Source of the DNA: Pontiellaceae bacterium
GTDB lineage: Bacteria > Verrucomicrobiota > Kiritimatiellia > Kiritimatiellales > Tichowtungiaceae
Length of the DNA stretch: 11,744 nt
Assembly: GCA_025457785.1 (NCBI GenBank)
Contig: JALOTS010000036.1
Span: forward strand, 1 to 11,744
Direction of reading: 5' to 3'
The first letter of the stretch is position 1. Every line of letters begins with the position of its first letter. Under the pieces are notes generated by a model. The model saw only the letters and a program-made list of their open reading frames with translations. It did no database searches and was not told the DNA's origin. Position numbers and translations under genes: made by a program. Below, piece by piece: positions 1 to 6,875 of this stretch.

Positions 1-13
1 TTATCTTTTTCAT
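1..13 (-). CDS. 5' end of a leftward gene, product unknown
   Basis: Read on the - strand, bases 13 to 1 give ATG AAA AAG ATA A, i.e. Met-Lys-Lys-Ile, which then leaves the window. An exact Shine-Dalgarno AGGAGG (complement of 19-24) lies 5 bases before the ATG, which is strong support for a real start. The other nearby ATG (16-18) meets a stop after two codons. A Met-Lys-Lys start is common for exported proteins, but four residues allow no functional call. The gene would be divergent from the pyrH group. Confidence 0.6.
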
Positions 14-106
14 CGCATCCTCCTAATGCAGCGGAGCCGAAACCAAAGTCTGAGTGCGGAAGGATGACCTGCCGAGCCTCATCGACACGGCCTCTGCCGA
101 GCTGCC

Positions 107-135
107 TTGTTATTGGTTATTTGTTATCCGATATT
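107..135 (+). promoter_or_regulatory. candidate sigma70-type promoter for the leader ORF / pyrH group
   Basis: TTGTTA (107-112) and GATATT (130-135) are separated by exactly 17 bases; each hexamer matches the consensus at 4 of 6 positions. It would start transcription near 142, about 60 bases before the small ORF at 201. The -35 lies in a TTGTTATTGGTTATTTG tract that may itself be a repeat fragment, so the match may be fortuitous. Apart from this, bases 14-200 show only a 9-base direct repeat, CTGCCGAGC, at 69-77 and 94-102. Confidence 0.25.
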
Positions 136-200
136 GGCTGACACTCCTGTACGCATTCTTTCCCTGATTAACCCCCTGCTTCCCGGGCACTGGAGGAACT

Positions 201-332
201 ATGCCCCTTTTCCCCGGATATTGGAATTTTTTTCAGAACTTCTTTTACAAATCGACTGGAGCATTTGAATTTACACGCCGCCTTGGATTTTTTATGGTTC
301 GCCCTGTCATCTCAAAAGGAAAATTTTTATGA
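201..332 (+). CDS. possible 43-residue leader peptide overlapping pyrH
   Basis: ATG at 201 is preceded by GGAGG (192-196) with a 4-base spacer, a better ribosome-binding site than that of pyrH. The frame runs 43 codons to TGA at 330-332, and the ATG of pyrH (329-331) overlaps that stop as ATGA, the usual layout for translational coupling. The peptide starts MPLFPGYWNFFQ and is very rich in aromatics: 10 Phe, 2 Tyr and 1 Trp among 43 residues. It has no clear membrane segment or known motif. It is not recognisable as the tail of tsf, which often precedes pyrH. It may be a coupling or attenuation leader, or a chance frame in an AT-rich spacer. The SD and exact overlap are visible; the function is inference. 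Confidence 0.4.
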   Translation: MPLFPGYWNFFQNFFYKSTGAFEFTRRLGFFMVRPVISKGKFL

Positions 333-1039
333 AGTATAAACGCATTCTTCTTAAGCTCAGCGGCGAAGCGCTTCAGAACAGAGAAAAAGGACTCAGTATC
401 GACCCCGCAATTCTCAGCACCATCGGGCGGCAGTTTAAGGAACTCATCGCCGCAGGGGCGGAGATCGCGGTGGTGGTCGGCGGTGGAAATATCTTCCGCG
501 GGCTGGCCGGCGAAGCGGGCGGAACCGACCGGACCACCGGTGACTCCATGGGCATGCTGGCTACCGTCATCAACGCTCTCGCCCTGCAATCCGCTCTTGA
601 AAACGTCGGTATTCAGACGCGCGTGATGACTGCCATCAGCATGCCCGCCTTCGCCGAGCCGTTCATCCGCCGCAAAGCGATGCGCCATCTCGAAAAAGGC
701 CGCGTCGTGATTTTCGGCGCGGGCACCGGCAACCCTTATTTCACCACTGACAGCGCCGCCGCGCTTCGCGCCTCGGAAATCGGCGCCGATGTGCTGATGA
801 AGGCCACCAAGGTGGACGGCATTTACACCGCCGACCCGGTCAAAGACAAAACCGCCACCCGCTTCGATAAAATCTCCTACGGCGATGCGCTGAGCAGGCA
901 GCTTAAGATCATGGATGCCGCCGCTTTTTCGCTTTGTATGGAAAATAATATTCCGATTGTCGTGTTCAATTTTTTCAAGGAGGGTGAAATGCTGCGGGTG
1001 TTCCGCGGTGAAAATGCCGGAACCCTCGTTGAACACTGA
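329..1039 (+). CDS. pyrH: UMP kinase (uridylate kinase)
   Basis: Phosphorylates UMP to UDP with ATP in the cytoplasm, a step of de novo pyrimidine supply. The 236-residue length is normal for bacterial PyrH of the amino-acid-kinase fold. Visible motifs in order are the nucleotide-binding LLKLSGEAL near residues 7-15, VVGGGNIFRG near 49-58, TTGDSMGMLATVINALALQ near 69-87, the UMP-binding GAGTGNPYFTTDSAAALRA near 130-148, KATKVDGIYTADP near 158-170, and a C-terminal MD..AFSLC helix. The start has AAAAGGA (314-320) 8 bases upstream and overlaps the stop of the small ORF at 201-332. frr follows, as is very common; rpsB and tsf, which often precede pyrH, are absent. Confidence 0.97.
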   Translation: MKYKRILLKLSGEALQNREKGLSIDPAILSTIGRQFKELIAAGAEIAVVVGGGNIFRGLAGEAGGTDRTTGDSMGMLATVINALALQSALENVGIQTRVMTAISMPAFAEPFIRRKAMRHLEKGRVVIFGAGTGNPYFTTDSAAALRASEIGADVLMKATKVDGIYTADPVKDKTATRFDKISYGDALSRQLKIMDAAAFSLCMENNIPIVVFNFFKEGEMLRVFRGENAGTLVEH

Positions 1040-1140
1040 AAAAACCAAATGAGTAAATTTCGATCGGTCTGGCAGGATATTCGAGAGTGTTTTGTCCGGG
1101 CGGACGCAGGCTGGAGAAAAGGGATTCTGAGAGAATACGT

Positions 1141-1148
1141 AAAGGAGG
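1141..1148 (+). promoter_or_regulatory. strong Shine-Dalgarno that decides the frr start
   Basis: AAAGGAGG sits 5 bases before ATG 1154. The same frame is open back to an ATG at 1049, but that codon has no Shine-Dalgarno and would add 35 residues that bacterial ribosome recycling factors do not have. Confidence 0.85.
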
Positions 1149-1153
1149 GCATT

Positions 1154-1717
1154 ATGGAATCAAGCATTGAAGTATTAATGGCCGCAGAAGAAAAAATGGA
1201 CAAATGTGTCGAGTTTCTTCATCACGATCTGAGCGGACTGCGCACCGGCAAGGCCAGCCCGAGTCTGGTTGAAAATATTACTGTTGAATATTATGGCACC
1301 GCCGCCCGCCTGCGCGATATCGCCAACATTTCAACGCCGGAACCGCGCCTGCTGGTGGTCAGCCCGTTTGATCCGTCGTCGCTCGGCGCGATTGAAAAAG
1401 CGATCGGCGCCGCCAACATCGGCATCACGCCGTTGAGTGACGGACGGCTGATCCGCGTTCCGATTCCGGAACTGAGTGAACAGCGCCGGAAAGATCTGGC
1501 GAAGGTGGCCTCCCGCGCCACCGAGGAACAGCGCGTCGCCGTCCGCAACGTTCGCCGCGATGCCAACGAATTGCTCAAGACCCTCGAGAAAAGCGGGAAG
1601 ATTACCGAAGATGACCTTGCTCAAAGTCTCGAAGAAGTTCAAAAGCTGACCGACGCTCACATCAAAAAAATGGACGGCATGCTTGCGGCCAAAGAAAAAG
1701 AAGTGCTGGTGGTATAG
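1154..1717 (+). CDS. frr: ribosome recycling factor
   Basis: With EF-G it splits post-termination 70S ribosomes and frees tRNA and mRNA. From the ATG at 1154 the product is 187 residues, essentially the family length (about 185). Expected features are present: an N-terminal helix, the conserved LRTGKAS (residues 29-35), the small beta domain with STPEPRLLVVSPFDPSS (60-76), GITPLSDGRLIRVPIPELSEQRRKDL (90-115), and the Arg-rich stretch RVAVRNVRRDAN (127-138), which in the family contacts rRNA. The C-terminus KEKEVLVV is typical. It lies 114 bases after pyrH, presumably in one transcript. The spacer between them contains an in-frame open stretch and a small GTCCG/CGGAC hairpin (1094-1105), neither clearly functional. 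Confidence 0.97.
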   Translation: MESSIEVLMAAEEKMDKCVEFLHHDLSGLRTGKASPSLVENITVEYYGTAARLRDIANISTPEPRLLVVSPFDPSSLGAIEKAIGAANIGITPLSDGRLIRVPIPELSEQRRKDLAKVASRATEEQRVAVRNVRRDANELLKTLEKSGKITEDDLAQSLEEVQKLTDAHIKKMDGMLAAKEKEVLVV

Positions 1718-1721
1718 GTAA

Positions 1722-1741
1722 GGGCAGGATACATCCTGCCC
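1722..1741 (+). repeat. perfect 9-bp hairpin between frr and coaC
   Basis: GGGCAGGAT (1722-1730) and ATCCTGCCC (1733-1741) are exact inverted repeats separated by AC; as RNA this would be about an 8-bp stem with a tight loop. It starts 5 bases after the frr stop codon and ends 7 bases before the coaC ATG. No T-tract follows, so it is not a standard intrinsic terminator. It occupies the place where the coaC ribosome-binding site should be. It may be an interspersed palindromic repeat, an mRNA-stabilising 3' hairpin for pyrH-frr, or a translational control element. Confidence 0.65.
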
Positions 1742-1748
1742 CGTAATT

Positions 1749-2300
1749 ATGAAAAAAATCCTCATAGGAATCAGCGGCGGCATCGCGGCGTACAAGGCGG
1801 TGAGTGTCGTCAGTGCACTCAAGCAGGCCGGACATGACGTACAGGTGGCGATGACGCCCGCCGCCTGCCGGTTTGTTGCGCCGCTCACCTTTGCCGCGCT
1901 GTCGCAAAAAGAGGTGCGCACAGAGCTTTTTCCGGCGCATCCGGCATCTGATAAAGGGCAGCTCTACCCGCACCTCTATCCCGCTACCGAAACCGACCTC
2001 TTTGCCGTCCTGCCCGCCACCGCCGACATCATTGCCAAACTGGCTCACGGCTTCGGCGACGACATTGTTTCGGCCAGCGCACTTTCGCTCAGCAAAACCT
2101 GCGTCAAACTCTTCTGTCCCGCCATGAATACGCAGATGTGGGAAAACCCCGTCGTACAGGAAAACGTCCAAACCCTGGAAAAACGCGGCTGGAAACGGGT
2201 CGGCCCTGAAAGCGGCCTGATGGCCTGCGGCTCCGACGGCGCCGGACGCATGAGCGAACCCGCAGCCATTCTTGAAGCGATCAATCAGATACCGGTATGA
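1749..2300 (+). CDS. coaC: phosphopantothenoylcysteine decarboxylase, stand-alone
   Basis: FMN-dependent decarboxylation of 4'-phosphopantothenoylcysteine to 4'-phosphopantetheine in coenzyme A synthesis. The 183 residues correspond only to the N-terminal half of the usual CoaBC (Dfp) protein. The fold and key residues are clear: GISGGIAAYK (7-16), His75 aligning with the catalytic His of Dfp, PATADIIAKLAHG (89-101; the Asp variant of the PASANT motif, which E. coli Dfp also has), PAMNTQMW (124-131) with Asn127, and MACGSDGAGRM (158-168) with the flap Cys160. No good Shine-Dalgarno precedes the ATG; a hairpin lies there instead. The TGA stop overlaps the coaB ATG, so the two are very probably coupled. 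Confidence 0.92.
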   Translation: MKKILIGISGGIAAYKAVSVVSALKQAGHDVQVAMTPAACRFVAPLTFAALSQKEVRTELFPAHPASDKGQLYPHLYPATETDLFAVLPATADIIAKLAHGFGDDIVSASALSLSKTCVKLFCPAMNTQMWENPVVQENVQTLEKRGWKRVGPESGLMACGSDGAGRMSEPAAILEAINQIPV

Positions 2301-2923
2301 AAAACATCCTTATTCTTTCCGGGCCGACACACGAGTATCTTGACCCGGTCCGGTTTATCGGCAACGCCAGTTCCGGCAAGATGGGCAAGGCGCTCGCCGA
2401 AGAAGCGCTCAGCCGCGGCTTGGGAATCGAATTGATCTCCGGCCCCGTTCCGGACGGCAATTTGCCGAAAAACGTTTCGATCACCCGTGTGACTTCCGCT
2501 GAAGAGATGCTGACCGCCGCGCAGGAAAAAATCGCGGAAGCGGATATTATTATTTTCGCCGCGGCGGTCGCCGACTTTCAGCCCCTGGAAAAATCGGATG
2601 AAAAACTTTCAAAGGATGGAGACCATATCGCGATTGATCTGAAGCCGACGCCTGACATCGCCGCTACGCTTTGCGCGAATAAACGAGCAGATCAAATCGC
2701 CATCGGATTCGCCCTTCAGACGCACGATGGCGAAGCAAAAGCCCGCGAAAAACGGATTTCCAAAAATCTCGATGGAATTGTTTTAAACACTCCCGCCACC
2801 CTCGGCGCGGATACCGGGCGTTTCACCTGGATTGATTTTCAAGGTTCGGAAGATTGGGGATTGCTTGATAAGGCGGAGTGCGCCGGACGGATTATTGCAA
2901 AAGTCCTTTATCGGGCTGTCTGA
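2297..2923 (+). CDS. coaB: phosphopantothenate-cysteine ligase, stand-alone
   Basis: Joins cysteine to 4'-phosphopantothenate using a nucleotide (CTP in the bacterial type), making the substrate of CoaC. The 208 residues match the C-terminal half of CoaBC: SGPTHEYLDPVRFIGNASSGKMG (8-30) with the conserved Asn23 and SSGK, LISGP (46-50), FAAAVADFQP (87-96), KPTPDI (116-121) and REKRISKNLDGIVLN (150-164). The sequence is closer to the domain of fused CoaBC proteins than to eukaryotic-type ligases, so it is probably a split fusion or a never-fused pair. It starts inside the coaC stop (ATGA). Its last 16 bases overlap the end of the opposing rlmN-like gene, and no terminator fits between them. Confidence 0.92.
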   Translation: MKNILILSGPTHEYLDPVRFIGNASSGKMGKALAEEALSRGLGIELISGPVPDGNLPKNVSITRVTSAEEMLTAAQEKIAEADIIIFAAAVADFQPLEKSDEKLSKDGDHIAIDLKPTPDIAATLCANKRADQIAIGFALQTHDGEAKAREKRISKNLDGIVLNTPATLGADTGRFTWIDFQGSEDWGLLDKAECAGRIIAKVLYRAV

Positions 2924-3975
2924 TTTATTGTTCCGGCCAGCATGCCGCATGCGGCGTGAATATCCCTGCCGCCGCTGTAACGGCGGGCGACCGGCGCGGC
3001 CAAATGAAGTCTCAACGCATCGCGAAAAGCGGACAGCTCTTCCGTCGACGGCGGGCGGTATTGCCCGGACGGATCATTTACATCAATAAGATCCAGCTTG
3101 ACCGGAAGTCCGCGCGTCAACTCGGCCAACTGCCGGGCATCCTGTTCGCCGGTATTGATGCCGGACATCATGATCCACGCCAGTGTGATTCGTTCGCCGG
3201 TAACCTGAGAGCGTTCGCGCAAGGCCTCCATCAGTTCGTCGATCGAACAGATGGTTTCAACCGGCAGCAATTCACGGCGGCGCTGCGGGTCAGCGGAGGT
3301 CAACGAGACCACCAGTCTGAACGGCTGCCGTTCTGCGGTGAAGCGCCGGATGCCGGAAACAATTCCGACGGTGGACAGCGTGATGGCTTTGCCGGAAATC
3401 GCCGCGCCGCAGGGCTCAGATAAAATGCGGGCCGCCCGGATAACGGCGTCGTAATTGAGCAGGGGCTCGCCCATCCCCATAAACACCACTCCGCGAACCG
3501 GGTGCGCTGAATCATCCCGGATTTTAATAACCTGATTGACGATTTCCCAGGCGGCCAGGTTGCGTTTAAAGCCCATCCGCCCCGTGAAACAGAACGAACA
3601 GCCCATCGCGCAGCCGATCTGGGAACTGACGCAGACAATATATTTCGGATCGTCCGGATGGTGCAGAAGCGGAATACGAACGGCTTCGAACAGATCCGGG
3701 CCGTCGCCTTGAAAAAGGTATTTCACAAAGCCGTCCTGCGGCGAAACCGCTTTGTCCATCAGAGTCAAATCGGGAATTTCAACCGCATCACGAACGGTCC
3801 TCAGCGTTTTTGCAGGAAGACCCTCCTGCGCTTCCGGGAGTTTTCCCGTGCGAAGAACGGAGGCCTGAATCTGACGGGCCTGCCGGGGAGTCAGGGACAG
3901 CGGCGCCAGTGCCTGATGCAATTCTTCAGCGGTTTGATTTTTTAAACGAATGAGCATGTTTTTAGAGCTTACCAT
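2908..3975 (-). CDS. rlmN: RlmN/Cfr-family radical SAM rRNA methyltransferase
   Basis: RlmN methylates C2 of A2503 in 23S rRNA (and A37 of some tRNAs); Cfr relatives methylate C8. The radical-SAM cluster motif is CAMGCSFC (Cys122, Cys126, Cys129). It is preceded by Cys115 in CVSSQIGC and followed by FMGMGEPLLNYDAV (165-178), LSTVGI (200-205) and the C-terminal RRYSGGRDIHAACG with Cys343. The Cys115/Cys343 pair corresponds to the catalytic cysteines of the family. At 355 residues it is slightly shorter than E. coli RlmN. The ATG at 3975 overlaps the end of the upstream gene by 14 bases; ATG 3957, 4 bases past that stop, is equally possible, and neither has a clear Shine-Dalgarno. Family membership is firm, RlmN versus another member of the clan less so. 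It probably shares a transcript with the exported hydrolase upstream. Confidence 0.85.
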   Translation of the reverse strand: MVSSKNMLIRLKNQTAEELHQALAPLSLTPRQARQIQASVLRTGKLPEAQEGLPAKTLRTVRDAVEIPDLTLMDKAVSPQDGFVKYLFQGDGPDLFEAVRIPLLHHPDDPKYIVCVSSQIGCAMGCSFCFTGRMGFKRNLAAWEIVNQVIKIRDDSAHPVRGVVFMGMGEPLLNYDAVIRAARILSEPCGAAISGKAITLSTVGIVSGIRRFTAERQPFRLVVSLTSADPQRRRELLPVETICSIDELMEALRERSQVTGERITLAWIMMSGINTGEQDARQLAELTRGLPVKLDLIDVNDPSGQYRPPSTEELSAFRDALRLHLAAPVARRYSGGRDIHAACGMLAGTINQTAR

Positions 3976-6697
3976 TCTTTCGAACGGGAAGAGTACTGGT
4001 TGGTTTCAGTTCATCGCGCAGCACCCGTCCCGCCTGACCGGCAAGCCACAGGTAATGATCACTGGGAAGTCCTTCATACGTGACGAATTTTCCGCCGTTG
4101 CCGGTCGGCGGTTCGTTGGTGCATTTGAAGATCGCGGTGCCTTCATCCACTTCGTCAAACATGGCCACGTAAAGCATATCGCAGCCGGCCTTTTTCGCGG
4201 CGACGATCTGTGCCCAAAGAAACTTTCCTTTCAGCCGCGGTGTTTCATTGAGCGGATCGCCTTTCATGTTGTACCAACTGAATCCGGGAAACACGACGGG
4301 CAGGTAGTCGAGATTATTCTTGCCCGTCCAGACCATGTCAGGTTTCCAATAGGCATCGGCATGGGGTTGCACCTCGCTCAAGTTTTTCATACGCCCGACA
4401 CTCCACGGACTCAGCACGTCGGCCATTTTCAGCAAGTCATGCAGTTCCGGATCCTGAACGGCATCGTTGATCTGTGTTCTCCAGCCGGTTGGAATTCCCA
4501 GCATCACGCTGCATTTGTCATCTTTCAGAAACTGGATCAGTTGTCTGCATACGTCAAGTGACGGGCGGTCTTTTTCGCGGTCCTTGAACCCGACTCCCCA
4601 GACGGCGACCAGCGGTTTGCGGTTGTGGTGCTGGTAAGCCGGATCTTCGGTAATATGCATTTTGTCGCGCAGCATGCGCCAGTCGTTTGATACCACCGTG
4701 AGGATGTCCTCCTCCGGAGTTCCGGAGAGGTCATACATGACGGCATAGGCTCTTCCGGTCAGGTTGGCGGACTCCCGCGCATTGGCCAGTAGGACGTTCT
4801 TATGATGCTGATTGGTCGGATTATTTAAACCGTGTGTAAACCGCTGGATAAATGCGCTGTCAATGCCGTAGTCGCGCATCCATTCAAAATGCAGCTTCGC
4901 GGTTTTTTTGCTGAACGAGCTGAAAACCTTTGCGGGCTTTTTGTTTTTATAACGGAAGCCGGTTTCATAGAGATCGTTCTGATCGTATTCAGTCGTGTCG
5001 GGCCACAGATCGACGGTCACGTTATCGGGGTCAAAACGTTGATTCCGTCCCCAGTGTACCCATCCCAGGTTTGCGCCATCCCCTTCGCAATTGAACCACC
5101 CCTGATAACCGACGATTACTTTTCCGGTCATGGTGCGTGTGTCAACTCCCTTGACGGAGGGGCCGGTGTAGGGACAAAGCGGATCAGGCACCTCTTCTTT
5201 TTCAGCGACCTGTTCCAGTGAAACGGCATCAAAATAGCAGATGCCGGAAAAGGCTTCTGTAAAGCACCGGATGTATGCGGTATCCAGTGTGGTGTTGGTG
5301 AATGTTCCGGTGAAACGCTTCCACTCTCCCGCATCGTCCGTGCGGCAGACAAACTCGGCGGTTGAGTCAAAGTCATCCCAGGTGTCCACGATGGCGCTTC
5401 CGCTTGATCCGATGGCGAGTTTGATTGATGCGCTCAGCCGATAAACCGCGTTCCGTTTCAGGGTTACTTTCTGAACGACCGGCTGCGGACTTTCTTTACA
5501 ATACAGTTTTAATGCGTAGGAACCGTCGGCGGCATCATTTTTCGACCGGGTATATTTTGAATCGGATACGAACCATCCTTCCGGGTAGGATTCGTTACCA
5601 AACCCCATGGTTTCAAACGAGCCGTTTCGAAGCAGGAGGTTTGTAGCGGCAGGCGGCGAGGCGGCGGGCGGTTGTCTTGGCGTTCGTTCGCCCGGCACAC
5701 GGGCGGCCGGCTGATTTGTGGAATCCAGAGTGACCGGGGTCAGTTTTTCATCAAGTATTTCTCCGGTATATGTAACATTTCTGATGACGGGGAAATCCCT
5801 GTTCATCGTGACCAACGTAACGTGGTTGAATTTTCCGTTGGACGGAGTTCCCCCGCAAACCGTTCCGCTGGTGGCCAGTGTGATATAATCACGGTTGTGC
5901 CGGATTTGATGCGTGTAGCGGTGAACATGTCCGGCGATAACGGTGTACGGACGGTTGTCTTTCAACAGCTCGGCTTCCATCTCTTCCCACATACACTGCT
6001 CGTCCAGACCGGTTGAAAAATCCCCCCAGAAGGGACGGTGAAGGATCACAAATGTCCACTTGACCTGCCCGTTTCCATCCAATGTTTTTGCCAGCCAGTC
6101 GAGCTGCTTCTCATACTCGCCGTTGTCAAAGAACCGGCCTTTCGGCACATCGTTTTCCTTCGCGATGAATTCTGAATTCAAGATGATAAACAACACCTCT
6201 TTGTAAACAAACGAGTAATACTCCGGGCCGTAGCGCTCCTTCCATATTGCGCCATGCTCTTCCGTCCAGTAGTCATGATTTCCCGGCGCGTAGAAAAACG
6301 GCATCTGAAGCTGAGCATTTCTTTTATCAAAATCGTTCCATAACGCATGAATGGATGCTTTGTAGGCGGGAGTCGTCCGGTCAATTCCGACATCCCGGTT
6401 CCCTTCGATCAGATCGCCTGCCGAAAGGACAAATTCCGGGTTTAATTTATTCATCAGATCCAGCCCCTGCTGCCATACCTTAGGATTGCCCCCGCCGGTA
6501 TGATCCCCCATGATACCGAACTGAAGAGCGCCGGAATTCGTTGAGGTAGTTAACCGGGCCAATGCTCTGGAATTGCCGGTTTCACCGGGCGCATTTCCCT
6601 GCGCAAACAGAAGGTGCCCGCCTGCAAAAAGAAGCAGGGAAATCAGGGATGGCTTGATTAACGGCTTTTTAACACCCGGTTTTTCAGAATAATTCAT
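3962..6697 (-). CDS. exported metallophosphoesterase / CBM-like / GH71/99-like fusion protein
   Basis: 911 residues. A basic N-terminus and the hydrophobic LISLLLFAGGHLLFA (18-32) form a signal peptide, probably cut before Gln33. Residues about 58-310 are a calcineurin-like metallophosphoesterase with MGDHTGG (63-69), SAGDLIEG (92-99), PGNHD (138-142), ILHRPFW (218-224) and AGHVHRYTH (255-263), so the metal ligands of the fold are present; the first motif is D-H-T rather than the classic D-x-H. A Pro/Ala linker (about 329-353) leads to a beta-rich domain (about 354-496) beginning NLLLRNGSFE and ending YFDAVSLEQV, typical of CBM4/9-like modules. Residues about 520-895 resemble the GH71/GH99-like barrel: GKVIVGYQGWFNCEGD, LGWVHWGR, VDLWPD and YVAMFDEVDEGTAIFK. 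GGAG (complement of 6705-6708) lies 7 bases before the ATG. Substrate and catalytic residues of the C-terminal domain are not established. Confidence 0.75.
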   Translation of the reverse strand: MNYSEKPGVKKPLIKPSLISLLLFAGGHLLFAQGNAPGETGNSRALARLTTSTNSGALQFGIMGDHTGGGNPKVWQQGLDLMNKLNPEFVLSAGDLIEGNRDVGIDRTTPAYKASIHALWNDFDKRNAQLQMPFFYAPGNHDYWTEEHGAIWKERYGPEYYSFVYKEVLFIILNSEFIAKENDVPKGRFFDNGEYEKQLDWLAKTLDGNGQVKWTFVILHRPFWGDFSTGLDEQCMWEEMEAELLKDNRPYTVIAGHVHRYTHQIRHNRDYITLATSGTVCGGTPSNGKFNHVTLVTMNRDFPVIRNVTYTGEILDEKLTPVTLDSTNQPAARVPGERTPRQPPAASPPAATNLLLRNGSFETMGFGNESYPEGWFVSDSKYTRSKNDAADGSYALKLYCKESPQPVVQKVTLKRNAVYRLSASIKLAIGSSGSAIVDTWDDFDSTAEFVCRTDDAGEWKRFTGTFTNTTLDTAYIRCFTEAFSGICYFDAVSLEQVAEKEEVPDPLCPYTGPSVKGVDTRTMTGKVIVGYQGWFNCEGDGANLGWVHWGRNQRFDPDNVTVDLWPDTTEYDQNDLYETGFRYKNKKPAKVFSSFSKKTAKLHFEWMRDYGIDSAFIQRFTHGLNNPTNQHHKNVLLANARESANLTGRAYAVMYDLSGTPEEDILTVVSNDWRMLRDKMHITEDPAYQHHNRKPLVAVWGVGFKDREKDRPSLDVCRQLIQFLKDDKCSVMLGIPTGWRTQINDAVQDPELHDLLKMADVLSPWSVGRMKNLSEVQPHADAYWKPDMVWTGKNNLDYLPVVFPGFSWYNMKGDPLNETPRLKGKFLWAQIVAAKKAGCDMLYVAMFDEVDEGTAIFKCTNEPPTGNGGKFVTYEGLPSDHYLWLAGQAGRVLRDELKPTSTLPVRKNGKL

Positions 6698-6703
6698 TTG
6701 GTT

Positions 6704-6790
6704 TCTCCATTGTAAATTCGCGCGATGCTATCAATAGAGCGCCTTGTGAGGAAACGAATTTTCCTGAAAAGGAGAAAGTTCCAATGGAGA
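6704..6790 (-). promoter_or_regulatory. 9-bp inverted repeat covering the Shine-Dalgarno of the metallophosphoesterase gene
   Basis: TCTCCATTG (6704-6712) and CAATGGAGA (6782-6790) are perfect inverted repeats 69 bases apart. In a leftward transcript starting beyond 6790 the upstream arm could pair with the arm that contains the GGAG ribosome-binding site of the gene starting at 6697. This sits in the divergent spacer 6698-6875. No convincing promoter hexamers were found there on either strand. A regulatory role is inference; the repeat is visible. Confidence 0.25.
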
Positions 6791-6875
6791 GACGCATTCG
6801 CACAATCTGTTATTTCAGAAGCCGTTAAAAAACCAGATTGCAAAAGATCCCGCACCGGCTTACTTTTCCGGGAAG

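Noticed and set aside
245..1048. 267-codon open frame on the - strand opposite pyrH
   Set aside because: It lies entirely over pyrH and its upstream spacer, has no ribosome-binding site, and has His/Gly/Ala-rich composition typical of an antisense shadow of GC-rich codons.
1838..2060. Suspected mutation of the PASANT motif in CoaC (Asp for Asn)
   Set aside because: E. coli Dfp, as I recall its sequence, also has PATAD at this place; the other catalytic residues (His75, Asn127, Cys160) are intact.
1331..2171. Two overlapping - strand open frames over frr and coaC
   Set aside because: Both are mirror frames of well-identified genes with no recognisable motif or Shine-Dalgarno.
3950..4561. 203-codon + strand open frame opposite the fusion hydrolase
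   Set aside because: Antisense to conserved barrel-domain codons, with no family resemblance; a shadow.
6784..6828. 14-codon + strand ORF with GGAG 9 bases upstream
   Set aside because: Too short to judge, ends well before the next gene, and the same bases are better explained as one arm of the inverted repeat.
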